A DNA stretch of 64,000 nucleotides from Rhizobium sp. BK418 (lineage in GTDB: Bacteria; Pseudomonadota; Alphaproteobacteria; Rhizobiales; Rhizobiaceae): the NCBI RefSeq assembly GCF_004341105.1, contig NZ_SLZK01000008.1:1-64000 (forward strand), written 5' to 3'. The notes under the pieces were generated by a model that searched no databases, was not told where the DNA came from, and saw only the letters and a list, made by a program, of their open reading frames with translations. Positions 16,451-25,075 of this stretch are shown one piece after another; positions within the stretch are counted from its first letter, which is position 1, and every line of letters starts with the position of its first letter. The translations under genes and the position numbers were made by a program.

Positions 16451-17707
16451 TCAGCCGGCGAATGCGACTTCCACACTCTGACGGTCCTGAGCGACGATCT
16501 TACACCTAGTCTGGAACCCGTCACTCGGGATGGCGAGGACGAACTCTGGTGGAATTCCGGTCGAACTGGAGACCGACAAGCCGGCGCCGTCTATTCCCAG
16601 AGTCCTGACCGTGCAGTCGATGGTCGAACGCCGGTCGTTGAAGATGATGGATCCTGCCTTCAGCACCCGCCGGCGCTGCGTGATCTCGGCCGCCCCGCCG
16701 GCTTGTCCCCAGACAAGGCATTTGTTCCTGCCGGTCTGCTTGGCTTGATACATGGCAGCGTCCGCTTGAGCCAGAAGCGTCTCGATATCCTTCGCTACAA
16801 TGGAAAGTGAGGCTATGCCAAAGCTCGCGGTGACCTGGAGCGCGCCTGCAGGCAGTTGAACTGAGAGCGACTCTACGAGGTCTCTCAGCCTCTCCGCCGT
16901 CGCAAGCGCGGCTTGGAGGTCGACGTGAGGGAGTAGGATCGCGAACTCCTCGCCGCCCTGACGACTGAACAGGTCCCCTGCCCGCATCACCGTCCGACAA
17001 GCAGAGGCGACCGCCCTCAGGACCTCGTCGCCTGCGGCATGCCCATGATTGTCGTTAACCTGCTTGAAGTGGTCGACGTCGAGCACGAGGCAAGAGATGT
17101 CGTGGCTGTGACGGACTGCGAGCGAGATTAGCCGGTCGGCCTCCTCCTTGAACGCCCGCCGCGTCATGGCTCCGGTCAGGCTGTCGGACGATGCGGTGCG
17201 AAGAAGCTCCACACGATCCATCGCCGCACCGGCGAGCTCTTCGAGAATAGTCAGATCGCGACTGCTGAAGGAGCGCGGGCGGCGGTCAATAGCGCAGACG
17301 GTTCCCACAACGTGCCCGTCCGCTGTTCTAAGCGGCACTCCAGCATAGAAGCGGACATGAGCTTCGCCGGTCACCGCCGAGTTCTGCGAGAAGCGCTGAT
17401 CCTTGGTGGCGTCCTGGACGACGATCGGATCTTCGGCCGCGACAACCTGCTGGCAGAAAGTGTCCTGACGGGGCATCTCGTCCGGCGTGAGCCCCAAGCA
17501 AGCCTTGTACCACTGCCGATGAGCGTCGATGAAGGAAACGATGCCGATGTCGACGTCGAAGATCTCCTTGATAAGGCGGACGAGGCGATCGAAGCCCGGA
17601 TCTCTGGGCGTGTCCAGCATCTCGAGCTGCTGGAGTGCCGCAAGCCGCGCCTCTTCGCGAGCAATCATATTCTCAGATGATCTTCCGAATGTCCGCGATG
17701 CAGCCAT
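16451..17707 (-). CDS. GAF-GGDEF-PilZ signalling protein (diguanylate cyclase)
   Basis: A 418-residue cytoplasmic protein starting at ATG 17707 behind GGGAAGAGG. Residues about 20-165 are a GAF sensor domain (DTFCQQVV, FYAGVPLRTADGHVVGTVC). Residues 170-330 are a diguanylate cyclase domain with active-site GGEEF at 251-255 and a well-placed RxxD inhibitory site (RAGD at 242-245), so c-di-GMP synthesis with product inhibition is expected. Residues 345-418 resemble a PilZ domain but its start reads RRRVLKAG and lacks the normal RxxxR c-di-GMP signature. It stands alone between two gene remnants. Confidence 0.85.
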   Translation of the reverse strand: MAASRTFGRSSENMIAREEARLAALQQLEMLDTPRDPGFDRLVRLIKEIFDVDIGIVSFIDAHRQWYKACLGLTPDEMPRQDTFCQQVVAAEDPIVVQDATKDQRFSQNSAVTGEAHVRFYAGVPLRTADGHVVGTVCAIDRRPRSFSSRDLTILEELAGAAMDRVELLRTASSDSLTGAMTRRAFKEEADRLISLAVRHSHDISCLVLDVDHFKQVNDNHGHAAGDEVLRAVASACRTVMRAGDLFSRQGGEEFAILLPHVDLQAALATAERLRDLVESLSVQLPAGALQVTASFGIASLSIVAKDIETLLAQADAAMYQAKQTGRNKCLVWGQAGGAAEITQRRRVLKAGSIIFNDRRSTIDCTVRTLGIDGAGLSVSSSTGIPPEFVLAIPSDGFQTRCKIVAQDRQSVEVAFAG

Positions 17708-17878
17708 GCCTCTTCCCCTGCTCGTCCATCGTACGATTCGGATCTTAAGGAAGAGCAACGCCCCTCTGCAACGGTGCGCTTACAGGACGAGTTCGCGGCC
17801 GTTCGTCACGTTTGGAACTGACGCCGGCCTCTCATGATCTACCCGGCCGTGCCAAAGAAACTCGCCTCCGTCCAAACA

Positions 17879-18195
17879 TCATTCGTTCAGACGATCAACC
17901 AAGCGCTTCATCAGATCCATTCGTTCATGAAGAATCGCCACGATGAGGGCGGGCTCATCTTCTCGAGACAGACAAAAGACGTAGTGATGTTGACATCGCG
18001 CCATTCGTAACGCCGGATAAAGCGCGTTCATATCCTCGAAAGGACCTTTGCCCTCGGGAAGGTTTGCGATACCTCGCTCCAAAACCGGGACGCGTTGTGC
18101 ACGAGCAGAGGCAGATAGGGAGGATCGGCGTCTTCTTCGAAATAGCAGATCCCTCCAGCGAACATTGGATAGAGGACCGGGGCGGCGGCCACAAC
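17879..18195 (-). pseudogene. ParE/RelE-type toxin remnant
   Basis: The last 60 residues (VLERGIANLPEGKGPFEDM, HHYVFCLSREDE, VAILHERMDLMKRL) are a good match to the C-terminal half of the ParE toxin family. The N-terminal half is only partly recognisable and in shifted frames (YFEEDADP around 18140). No antitoxin gene lies upstream. The toxin is probably inactive. Confidence 0.5.
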
Positions 18196-18300
18196 CCAAC
18201 AACATCAAAGCCTAAAAGCGCTGGCCGCTTTGCAGGGCAGTTGCTTTTTTCAAGAATGGCCAGTCGCGCCAGACGTCTGCATGCACGCTGCTACGAATCC

Positions 18301-19005
18301 TCACCTTGCGTAGAGCGCGCGCGAGCGTTCGAGGTGCTTGAGGATCGAGGTTTCCGAGCCTTCGATATCATTGGCCTCCAGGCAGTCCACGATTTCCTCG
18401 TGTTCAGCCAAGGTGAACTTTTCCTTGCCGGTCCAGATCAGCATTTCCGTGTGATATTCCTTCAGCCAGGCAAGCATGGCCTCGCTGACAGCGACATAGA
18501 TCGGATTGCCTGAGATCTGGGCGATGCGGGTGTGGAATTCCATATCGGCATTGATGAACTCTTCGGCGCGGCCGAGCGACGTGCGCTGGCGCTCGATGAT
18601 GGCTCGGAGATCGCTGATGTCGTTTGTCGAGGCGCGCTGGGCAGCCTCGCGCGCCATCCCGCGCTCGAAGAAGATACGTGCACTTTTTAAATGTTCCAGC
18701 GAGTCCGCCGATTGCGACAGCATGATCTTGGCGGTGAGATCGACCTGGCGGAAGATTGACTTTGCCGTCAGCCGCAAGACCTTCGCCCGCTCGCCATGCG
18801 AAATGCTGACGAGCCCCTTGTTGGCGAGAGATTGCATCGCCTCCCGAATGGCAGGCCGGCCGACACCGAAGCGCTCCATTAGAACGCGTTCGGACGGCAT
18901 CTCGTCGCCCGGTTGCAGCTCTCCGGAGGTGATCAGCCGTTCTAGCCGGTCAAAAACCTCGTCGGACAGTTTTCGACGGACAATAGGCTCGATGGCTGAG
19001 GTCAT
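18301..19005 (-). CDS. GntR/FadR-family (FCD) regulator of the apiose regulon
   Basis: A 234-residue repressor-type regulator from ATG 19005. Residues 10-75 are a winged HTH of the GntR class (PSERVLMERFGVGRPAIREAMQSLANKGLVSI has the exact spacing, helix by helix). Residues 90-230 are an all-helical FCD ligand domain; EFHTRI and LAEHEEIVD supply likely metal-binding His residues. It is divergent from oiaX across 182 bases containing a 19-bp sequence that recurs before two further operons of the cluster. I infer that it controls all three and perhaps itself, with a sugar acid or pathway intermediate as ligand. A longer frame to 19083 is less likely. Confidence 0.85.
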   Translation of the reverse strand: MTSAIEPIVRRKLSDEVFDRLERLITSGELQPGDEMPSERVLMERFGVGRPAIREAMQSLANKGLVSISHGERAKVLRLTAKSIFRQVDLTAKIMLSQSADSLEHLKSARIFFERGMAREAAQRASTNDISDLRAIIERQRTSLGRAEEFINADMEFHTRIAQISGNPIYVAVSEAMLAWLKEYHTEMLIWTGKEKFTLAEHEEIVDCLEANDIEGSETSILKHLERSRALYAR

Positions 19006-19111
19006 GGCGTCTCGCTGGCTCAAATCTTCTCTCTCCTTAGCATTTTCACCGATGGACGACAAAGCGCAGCACGCGAAATTCACACCTGTTGAAAATTTCC
19101 ATTGCAGAAAA

Positions 19112-19130
19112 TGGAATACTCATTATACCA
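19112..19130. promoter_or_regulatory. Predicted FCD-regulator operator 1 (oiaX promoter)
   Basis: TGGAATACTCATTATACCA. It shares the pattern TGRWWDWSTCATYATACCA with sites at 23036 and 31311. It overlaps a possible promoter (TTGCAG at 19102, 16 bases, TATACC at 19124), which fits repression. The flanks ACTCAT and ATGAGT (19118-19140) also form an inverted repeat. Confidence 0.65.
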
Positions 19131-19187
19131 GATCATGAGTTGACGCCATGACTTCTTGACGTGGCGAGAGGAGTAACCGGCAATTTC

Positions 19188-20444
19188 ATGATGATAGTCC
19201 TGACCTACCGCATCGAGACGCCCGGCAGCGTCGAAGCGATGGCGAACAAGATCGCATCGGATCAATCGACTGGCACCTTCGTTCCTGTTCCGGGCGAGAC
19301 GGAGGAACTGAAGTCGCGCGTGGCAGCCCGCGTCCTCGCTATCCGCTCGCTGGAAGATGCAAGCCATCCATCATGGCCGGAAGCGCCCGAGGGCGTGAAG
19401 CTGCAGCGCGCCGACGTCGATATCGCCTTCCCGATCGATGCGATCGGCACGGATCTCTCGGCGCTGATGACGATCGCCATCGGCGGACCTTTTTCCATCA
19501 AGGGCATGACCGGCCTGCGCGTCATCGACATGAAGTTGCCGGAGGCATTCAGGGATGCACATCCCGGCCCGCAATTTGGCATCCCCGGCAGCCGGCGCCT
19601 GACCGGCGTGGAAGGCCGGCCGATCATCGGCACAATCGTCAAACCGGCGCTCGGTCTGCGGCCGTACGAGACGGCCGAGCTCGTCGGCGAGCTGATCGAA
19701 TCCGGCGTCGACTTCGTCAAGGATGATGAGAAGCTGATGAGCCCCGCCTATTCGCCGCTGAGGGAGCGGGTGGCGGCGATCATGCCCCGCATCCTCGATC
19801 ACGAGCAGAAGACCGGCAAGAAGGTCATGTATGCCTTCGGCATCTCGCATGCCGATCCCGACGAGATGATGCGCAACCATGACCTCGTGCTCGAGGCGGG
19901 CGGCAATTGCGCCGTCGTCAACATCAATTCGATCGGCTTCGGCGGCATGAGCTTCCTGCGCAAGCGCTCCGGCCTCGTACTGCATGCGCATCGTAACGGC
20001 TGGGACGTGCTGACGCGCCATCCCGGCATAGGTCTCGATTTCAAGGTCTATCAGCAGCTCTGGCGGCTGCTCGGCGTCGATCAGTTCCAGATCAACGGCA
20101 TCCGCGTGAAATATTGGGAGCCCGACGAGAGCTTCGTCTCCTCCTTCAAGGCGATCAGCACGCCGCTCTTTGACGCTTCCGACTGCCCGCTTCCGGTCGC
20201 TGGTTCGGGCCAGTGGGGCGGCCAGGCGCCGGAGACCTATCAGCGCACAGGGCGCACCACCGATCTGCTCTATCTCTGCGGCGGCGGCATCGTCAGTCAT
20301 CCACAGGGACCGGCAGCCGGCGTGCGCGCCGTCCAGCAGGCCTGGCAGGCAGCAGTCGCCGACATTCCGCTCGACGAATACGCCAGAGATCATCCCGAGC
20401 TTGCCGCATCGATCGCCAAATTCGGCGACGGCAAGGCGGCCTGA
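19188..20444 (+). CDS. oiaX: 3-oxo-isoapionate-4-phosphate decarboxylase (RuBisCO-like protein)
   Basis: A 418-residue RuBisCO-like protein. The metal-site lysine and its acidic neighbours are kept (FVKDDE, Lys178), as are the first active-site Lys (Lys152 in KPALGL, where RuBisCO has KPKLGL, so the second Lys is Ala), LHAHRNG, and the phosphate-binding GGGIVSHPQG. Loss of the second Lys means no true RuBisCO activity. In the published D-apionate pathways such proteins act on 3-oxo-isoapionate 4-phosphate; the presence of LerI and DerI genes here points to the decarboxylase (product L-erythrulose 1-phosphate) rather than the transcarboxylase/hydrolase OiaT. ATG 19188 is chosen; GTG 19161 is in frame. 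Confidence 0.85.
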   Translation: MMIVLTYRIETPGSVEAMANKIASDQSTGTFVPVPGETEELKSRVAARVLAIRSLEDASHPSWPEAPEGVKLQRADVDIAFPIDAIGTDLSALMTIAIGGPFSIKGMTGLRVIDMKLPEAFRDAHPGPQFGIPGSRRLTGVEGRPIIGTIVKPALGLRPYETAELVGELIESGVDFVKDDEKLMSPAYSPLRERVAAIMPRILDHEQKTGKKVMYAFGISHADPDEMMRNHDLVLEAGGNCAVVNINSIGFGGMSFLRKRSGLVLHAHRNGWDVLTRHPGIGLDFKVYQQLWRLLGVDQFQINGIRVKYWEPDESFVSSFKAISTPLFDASDCPLPVAGSGQWGGQAPETYQRTGRTTDLLYLCGGGIVSHPQGPAAGVRAVQQAWQAAVADIPLDEYARDHPELAASIAKFGDGKAA

Positions 20445-20446
20445 TC

Positions 20447-21781
20447 ATGGGCGACCTGCTCGTCAGCTATTACGGCGACGATTTCACGGGCTCCACCGAT
20501 GTGATGGAAGCGCTCGCGATCAACGGCATTGCCCCGGTGCTCTTCCTCGGCATTCCCGGCCAGGCCCTGCTCAATCGCTTCCGGAATTGCCGCGCCATCG
20601 GCATCGCCGGAACGAGCCGCAGCGAGACCCCCGCCTGGATGCAGCAGCATCTTTCGCCCGTCTTTGAATGGCTGAAGAGGCTTGATGCCAGCATCTGCCA
20701 CTACAAGGTCTGCTCGACCTTCGATTCCGCACCAGAGGTCGGCAATATCGGCAAGGCGATCGAGATCGGCCGGGCCATCTTCGAACAGACGCTCGTGCCT
20801 GTCATCGTCGGTGCGCCGCAGCTGAAACGCTACACAGCCTTCGGCCATCTCTTTGCCGCCTATCAGGGCCGTGTCTTCCGCATCGACCGGCACCCGGTCA
20901 TGAGCCGCCATCCTGTCACGCCGATGCATGAGGCAGATCTTGCGCTGCATCTCTGCAAGCAAACGGAACTTCCCGTCTCATTGGCCGATCTGGCACTGCT
21001 GTCGGCGCCGGATGCCGATGCGAAAATCGATCAGATGATTGCCGACCTCTCCGGCATCCTGCTCCTCGACGTCGATTCTGCCGAAAGCCAGGCCGCTGCC
21101 GGCCGGCAGCTGAAGCGGATCGCGGCTGCCAAGGGGAGCTTCGTCGCCGGTTCCTCCGGCATCGAATATGCGCTCATCAATGCCTGGCGCGACGAGGGCC
21201 TGATCGGCCCCGGCGTCGAATTCCAGTCTCCGGGCAAGGTCGAGCGGGTCGCCGTCGTCTCCGGCAGCGTTTCGCCAACGACCGAACGGCAGATCCGAAC
21301 GGCGATTGCCGAAGGCTTTCACGATATTCCGCTCGATCCGCTGGCTTTGATCGGGGCCAATGCCGAGGCAACCCAGAACGTGGCGGTTGCCGCGGGTCTT
21401 GCCGCATTGAAAGCCGGCCGCAGCGTCATCCTTCACACTGCGCTCGGCCCTTCAGCCGATCGTGGCGCCGATATCGACCAGCTGCCCGGCGCCCGTCATC
21501 GGCTGGGGCAGGCGCTTGGCACCATCCTGCGCCGCCTTGTCGAAACCGAAAGACTGTCACGTGCCGTGATTGCAGGCGGCGATACGTCCAGCCACGCGCT
21601 GAAGGAATTGCGCGTCGATGCGCTGACGACCCTCTTGCCGCTGCCGCAAACGCCAGGTTCGCCACTCTGCACGGCCCATGGCAGCTACGCCCCGACCGAC
21701 GGGCTGCAGATCGCCCTGAAAGGCGGGCAGGTCGGGTCCGACGGCTATTTCGCGCAGATCCGGGATGGAAGGAAAGCCTGA
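20447..21781 (+). CDS. oiaK: 3-oxo-isoapionate kinase (DUF1537 family)
   Basis: A 444-residue kinase of the four-carbon acid sugar kinase (DUF1537) family. ATG 20447 lies two bases after the oiaX stop; the longer open frame upstream overlaps oiaX and is not real. The N-terminal substrate domain begins with YYGDDFTGSTDVMEAL; the C-terminal nucleotide-binding domain ends with VIAGGDTSSHALKEL, both family hallmarks. Predicted reaction: ATP-dependent phosphorylation of 3-oxo-isoapionate to the 4-phosphate, the substrate of OiaX. Its stop codon shares a base with the lerI start, so the operon is translationally coupled. Confidence 0.85.
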   Translation: MGDLLVSYYGDDFTGSTDVMEALAINGIAPVLFLGIPGQALLNRFRNCRAIGIAGTSRSETPAWMQQHLSPVFEWLKRLDASICHYKVCSTFDSAPEVGNIGKAIEIGRAIFEQTLVPVIVGAPQLKRYTAFGHLFAAYQGRVFRIDRHPVMSRHPVTPMHEADLALHLCKQTELPVSLADLALLSAPDADAKIDQMIADLSGILLLDVDSAESQAAAGRQLKRIAAAKGSFVAGSSGIEYALINAWRDEGLIGPGVEFQSPGKVERVAVVSGSVSPTTERQIRTAIAEGFHDIPLDPLALIGANAEATQNVAVAAGLAALKAGRSVILHTALGPSADRGADIDQLPGARHRLGQALGTILRRLVETERLSRAVIAGGDTSSHALKELRVDALTTLLPLPQTPGSPLCTAHGSYAPTDGLQIALKGGQVGSDGYFAQIRDGRKA

Positions 21782-22545
21782 TGACCTATTGGGTAGGCAC
21801 CAGCTTCAAGATGAACAAGACGCTCGCCGAGGCCATCCGCTTTGCGGAGCGCCTCGTCGAAACGGATCAGGCGCGCGATCCCCGTGTGCAGCGTTTCGTC
21901 ATTCCGCCCTTCACGGCCGTGCGGGAGGTCAAGCAGAGGCTTTCGGGGACCTCCGTCAAGGTCGGTGCGCAGAACATGCACTGGGACGATGCCGGGGCGT
22001 GGACCGGCGAGATCTCGCCGATCATGCTGAGAGATTGCGGTCTCGATATCGTCGAGCTCGGCCATTCCGAGCGCCGCGAACATTTTGGTGAAACGGACGC
22101 AACGGTCGGCCTGAAGGTGGCTGCTGCCCTACGCCACGGGCTCACCCCCTTGGTCTGCATCGGCGAAACGGGGGCCGAGCGCGAGGCCGGCATGGCCGAC
22201 CATGTGCTGGAACGACAGGTCAGGGGTGCGCTGGAACAGGTCGCCGACGCCGTCGGCCAGCCTCAGATCCTGCTGGCCTACGAGCCTGTCTGGGCGATCG
22301 GCGTGAATGGCATTCCGGCCACGGCCGATTATGCCGACGAGCGCCAGGCCGCAATCGGCGAGACCGCGCGCGCCGTTCTCGGCCGGTCGGTGCCGGTTCT
22401 CTACGGCGGCAGCGTCAATTCCGACAATTGCGACGAGCTGATCGCCTGCAAACACATCGATGGACTGTTCATCGGCCGCTCAGCCTGGGCGGTCGAAGGC
22501 TATCTCGACATCCTCGCCCGCGTCAGCCGGGCGATCTCATTCTGA
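21781..22545 (+). CDS. lerI: L-erythrulose-1-phosphate isomerase (TIM family)
   Basis: A 254-residue triosephosphate-isomerase paralogue. The catalytic set is retained: a FKMN loop with Lys near residue 10, GHSERRE with the His electrophile, the base Glu in AYEPVWAIG, and the phosphate loop YGGSVNSDN. The position in an oiaX-oiaK operon, next to an RpiB-type gene, indicates isomerisation of L-erythrulose 1-phosphate to D-erythrulose 4-phosphate, as in the apionate and erythritol pathways, rather than glycolysis. The start overlaps the oiaK stop (TGATG). Confidence 0.85.
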   Translation: MTYWVGTSFKMNKTLAEAIRFAERLVETDQARDPRVQRFVIPPFTAVREVKQRLSGTSVKVGAQNMHWDDAGAWTGEISPIMLRDCGLDIVELGHSERREHFGETDATVGLKVAAALRHGLTPLVCIGETGAEREAGMADHVLERQVRGALEQVADAVGQPQILLAYEPVWAIGVNGIPATADYADERQAAIGETARAVLGRSVPVLYGGSVNSDNCDELIACKHIDGLFIGRSAWAVEGYLDILARVSRAISF

Positions 22546-22580
22546 CCGCAGCAGAGCCGCAAAGATCGAAAGGAACTGCC

Positions 22581-23021
22581 ATGAAAATAGCCATTGGAGC
22601 AGACAGCGCCGGCAAGCCGCTGCTGGACATTATTGCCTCGCATCTTGCCGGTCGCGCCGATCTCGAGGTTCACGATCTCAGCCAGTCCGGCTTTTATGCC
22701 GATCTTGCCCAGCGGCTTGGCCAGACAATCGTCGCCGGCGAACATGAGCGCGGTATTCTCTTCTGCGGCACGGGCATCGGCGTGTGCATTTCGGCAAACA
22801 AGGTACCCGGCATCCGCGCCGCGCTGACCCACGATACCTATTCGGCCGAGCGCGCGGCCAAATCCAACAATGCCCAAATCATTACGATGGGCGCCCGCGT
22901 CATCGGGCCGGAGCTTGCGAAATCGATCGTCGACACCTGGCTCGCATCGGAATTCGATCCTCAAGGCCCCTCTGCCGACAACGTCCAAGCTATCGACCGG
23001 CTCGATGCGGTAAAGGTTTGA
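22581..23021 (+). CDS. derI: D-erythrulose-4-phosphate isomerase (RpiB family)
   Basis: A 146-residue RpiB-family isomerase starting at ATG 22581 with AAAGGAAC upstream. It has the RpiB pattern: IAIGADSAGKPL at the N-terminus, the catalytic Cys in FCGTGIGVCISANK, and HDTYSAERAAKSNNAQIITMGARVIG-type second half (shown only in part in the family as SNNA and GARVIG). Predicted reaction: D-erythrulose 4-phosphate to D-erythrose 4-phosphate, delivering carbon to the pentose phosphate pathway. It is the last gene of the first apiose operon. Confidence 0.85.
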   Translation: MKIAIGADSAGKPLLDIIASHLAGRADLEVHDLSQSGFYADLAQRLGQTIVAGEHERGILFCGTGIGVCISANKVPGIRAALTHDTYSAERAAKSNNAQIITMGARVIGPELAKSIVDTWLASEFDPQGPSADNVQAIDRLDAVKV

Positions 23022-23035
23022 CACCTATGGAATGA

Positions 23036-23054
23036 TGATTGACTCATCATACCA
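23036..23054. promoter_or_regulatory. Predicted FCD-regulator operator 2 (apnO promoter)
   Basis: TGATTGACTCATCATACCA, sharing TCATYATACCA with operators 1 and 3. It is part of a larger near-perfect inverted repeat, TGGAATGATGA (23028-23038) with TCATCATACCA (23044-23054), 5-base spacer, one mismatch. A TTGACT -35-like box at 23039 lies inside it. Confidence 0.65.
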
Positions 23055-23091
23055 GTTGCGATACCAATCCCCACAACGAAGGTGAGGAAAC

Positions 23092-23919
23092 ATGACTGCA
23101 ATTGCCCTTTTTGGCGCCGGCGGAAAAATGGGATACCGGCTGGCCAAGAATCTCAAAGGTTCCCGTTTCGACGTCCGCCACGTGGAAGTCAGCGATGCCG
23201 GCAAAGCCCGCTTGAAAAACGATCTCGGCATTGACTGCGTGTCGGCCGACACCGGCCTTGACGGTGCAGACGTCGTGATCCTCGCCGTGCCGGATACGGC
23301 GATCGGTAAAGTCGCCGCCGGCATCGTCGACAAGCTGAAGCCCGGCACGATGGTCGTCGCTCTCGATGCCGCCGCCCCCTTCGCCGGCCACCTGCCGGAG
23401 CGTAGCGATCTCACCTATTTCGTCACCCACCCCTGCCATCCGCCGATCTTCAACGACGAGACGGAGATGCAGGCAAAGAAGGATCATTTCGGCGGCCTCT
23501 TTGCCAAGCAGCACATCGTCTCGGCACTCATGCAGGGTCCAGAAAGCGCCTATAGCCTCGGCGAAGAGATTGCCAAAGTGATCTGGGCTCCGGTCATGCG
23601 CTCGCATCGCGTCACCGTCGAGCAGATGGCGATGCTCGAGCCTGGCCTTTCGGAAACTGTCTGCGCTTCTCTGCTCGTCATCATGCGACAGGCAATGGAC
23701 GAATGTGTTGCGCGCGGCGTTCCCGCGGAAGCCGCCCGCGACTTCCTGCTCGGCCACATGAACGTGCTCGGCGCCGTCATCTTCAAGGAGGTCGACGGCG
23801 TATTCTCGGATGCCTGCAACAAGGCGATCGAATTCGGCATTCCGGCCCTCATGCGCGACGACTGGAAGAAGGTCTTCGAACCTCAGGAGATCGCCGACAG
23901 CATCCGGCGTATCACCTGA
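23092..23919 (+). CDS. apnO: D-apionate oxidoisomerase
   Basis: A 275-residue NAD-dependent enzyme. The N-terminal Rossmann motif is FGAGGKMGYRLAKNL (7-21); DVVILAVPDTAIG is the next conserved strand; the C-terminal domain is all-helical, as in 6-phosphogluconate dehydrogenase relatives. ApnO oxidises and isomerises D-apionate to 3-oxo-isoapionate, feeding OiaK. ATG 23092 follows GGTGAGGAA. It is preceded by operator 2 and followed by a strong intrinsic terminator, so it can be expressed as a single gene, apart from the transporter operon downstream. Confidence 0.85.
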   Translation: MTAIALFGAGGKMGYRLAKNLKGSRFDVRHVEVSDAGKARLKNDLGIDCVSADTGLDGADVVILAVPDTAIGKVAAGIVDKLKPGTMVVALDAAAPFAGHLPERSDLTYFVTHPCHPPIFNDETEMQAKKDHFGGLFAKQHIVSALMQGPESAYSLGEEIAKVIWAPVMRSHRVTVEQMAMLEPGLSETVCASLLVIMRQAMDECVARGVPAEAARDFLLGHMNVLGAVIFKEVDGVFSDACNKAIEFGIPALMRDDWKKVFEPQEIADSIRRIT

Positions 23920-23953
23920 CAATGCCGCGACAAGGCTGCGGCCATGTCGCTCT

Positions 23954-23995
23954 ACCGGCCCGCGTGGGGACTTTGACGGGCCGGTTTTCTTTTTC
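23954..23995 (+). terminator. Intrinsic terminator after apnO
   Basis: ACCGGCCCG (23954-23962) pairs with CGGGCCGGT (23977-23985) and is followed by TTTCTTTTT. This is a strong rho-independent terminator between apnO and the binding-protein gene. Confidence 0.8.
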
Positions 23996-24056
23996 GCATG
24001 GATTTTAGCCGAACCGGGGTTGGTTCGACCATGCGTCAAACCTGGGAGGAGAAACC

Positions 24057-24998
24057 ATGAAGCTTACCCGCAGACTGACCCTTGCCGCCTTCGCCAGCGC
24101 GCTTTCGCTTGGCGTCGCCATGCCGGCCTTTTCGGCTGACCTGATCGCCATCATCACGCCGGCCCACGACAACCCCTTCTTCAAGGCGGAAGCCGTCGGA
24201 GCTGAGGCCAAGGCCAAGGAACTCGGCTATGAAGCGCTCGTCATGACCCATGACGACGATGCCAACAAGCAGTCCGAAATGATCGATACCGCCATCGGCC
24301 GCGGCGCCAAGGCAATCATCCTCGACAATGCCGGTGCCGACGCTTCGGTTGCCGCGGTCAAAAAGGCCAAGGACGCCGGCATCCCCTCCTTCCTGATCGA
24401 CCGCGAAATCAATGCGACCGGTGTGGCCGTCGCCCAGATCGTTTCCAACAACTATCAGGGCGCCCAGCTCGGCGCGCAGGAATTCGTCAAGCTCATGGGC
24501 GAGAAGGGCAATTATGTCGAATTGGTCGGCAAGGAGTCCGACACCAATGCCGGCATCCGCTCGCAGGGCTATCATGATGTCATCGACGACTATCCGGACC
24601 TGAAGTCGGTCGCCAAGCAGTCGGCCAATTGGAGCCAGACGGAAGCCTATGCCAAGATGGAAACCATCCTGCAGGCCAATCCCGACATCAAGGGCGTGAT
24701 CTCCGGCAACGACACGATGGCCATGGGCGCAATCGCCGCTCTCCAGGCCGCCGGACGCAAGGATGTGATCGTCGTCGGCTTCGACGGCTCGAACGACGTG
24801 CGTGACTCCATCAAGGCTGGCGGCATCAAGGCAACCGTGCTGCAGCCGGCCTACGCACAGGCCCAGATGGCTGTCGAACAGGCTGACGCCTACATCAAGA
24901 ACAAGACGGCGCCGAAGGAAGAAAAGCAGCTCATGGACTGCGTCCTCATCAATGCCGACAACGCCGGTAAGCTCGAGACTTTCGCACTGGCAAAATAA
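24057..24998 (+). CDS. Ribose-type ABC substrate-binding protein (likely D-apiose)
   Basis: A 313-residue periplasmic sugar-binding protein (peripla_BP_4/RbsB class). ATG 24057 follows GGGAGGAG. Residues 1-27 are a signal peptide ending AFSA. The mature start LIAIITPAHDNPFFKAEAVG, the hinge region with NDTMAMGAIAALQAAG, and VVGFDGSNDVRDSI are typical of RbsB. As the first gene of a transporter operon that also contains apsD and apnL, its ligand is predicted to be D-apiose. A hairpin follows at 25013-25044, usual after binding-protein genes that need higher expression. Confidence 0.85.
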   Translation: MKLTRRLTLAAFASALSLGVAMPAFSADLIAIITPAHDNPFFKAEAVGAEAKAKELGYEALVMTHDDDANKQSEMIDTAIGRGAKAIILDNAGADASVAAVKKAKDAGIPSFLIDREINATGVAVAQIVSNNYQGAQLGAQEFVKLMGEKGNYVELVGKESDTNAGIRSQGYHDVIDDYPDLKSVAKQSANWSQTEAYAKMETILQANPDIKGVISGNDTMAMGAIAALQAAGRKDVIVVGFDGSNDVRDSIKAGGIKATVLQPAYAQAQMAVEQADAYIKNKTAPKEEKQLMDCVLINADNAGKLETFALAK

Positions 24999-25012
24999 GG
25001 CGGACCGATTGG

Positions 25013-25044
25013 TGCAGGGAGCGCGGAAGACCGTGCTCCCTGCA
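25013..25044 (+). promoter_or_regulatory. mRNA-stabilising hairpin after binding-protein gene
   Basis: TGCAGGGAGC (25013-25022) and its perfect complement GCTCCCTGCA (25035-25044) with a 12-base loop; no T-run. It likely protects the upstream binding-protein message and lowers read-through into the rest of the operon. Confidence 0.6.
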
Positions 25045-25075
25045 ACCTGTTCTCATAGATTTCGAGGTTGACAGC

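Noticed and set aside
19371..20393. 340-residue minus-strand open frame
   Set aside because: Fully inside oiaX on the opposite strand; it lacks protein-like motifs.
21781..22545. Glycolytic triosephosphate isomerase (tpiA)
   Set aside because: The fold and active site are those of TIM, but the gene is translationally coupled to oiaK and followed by an RpiB-type gene, so the tetrulose-phosphate isomerase role is preferred.
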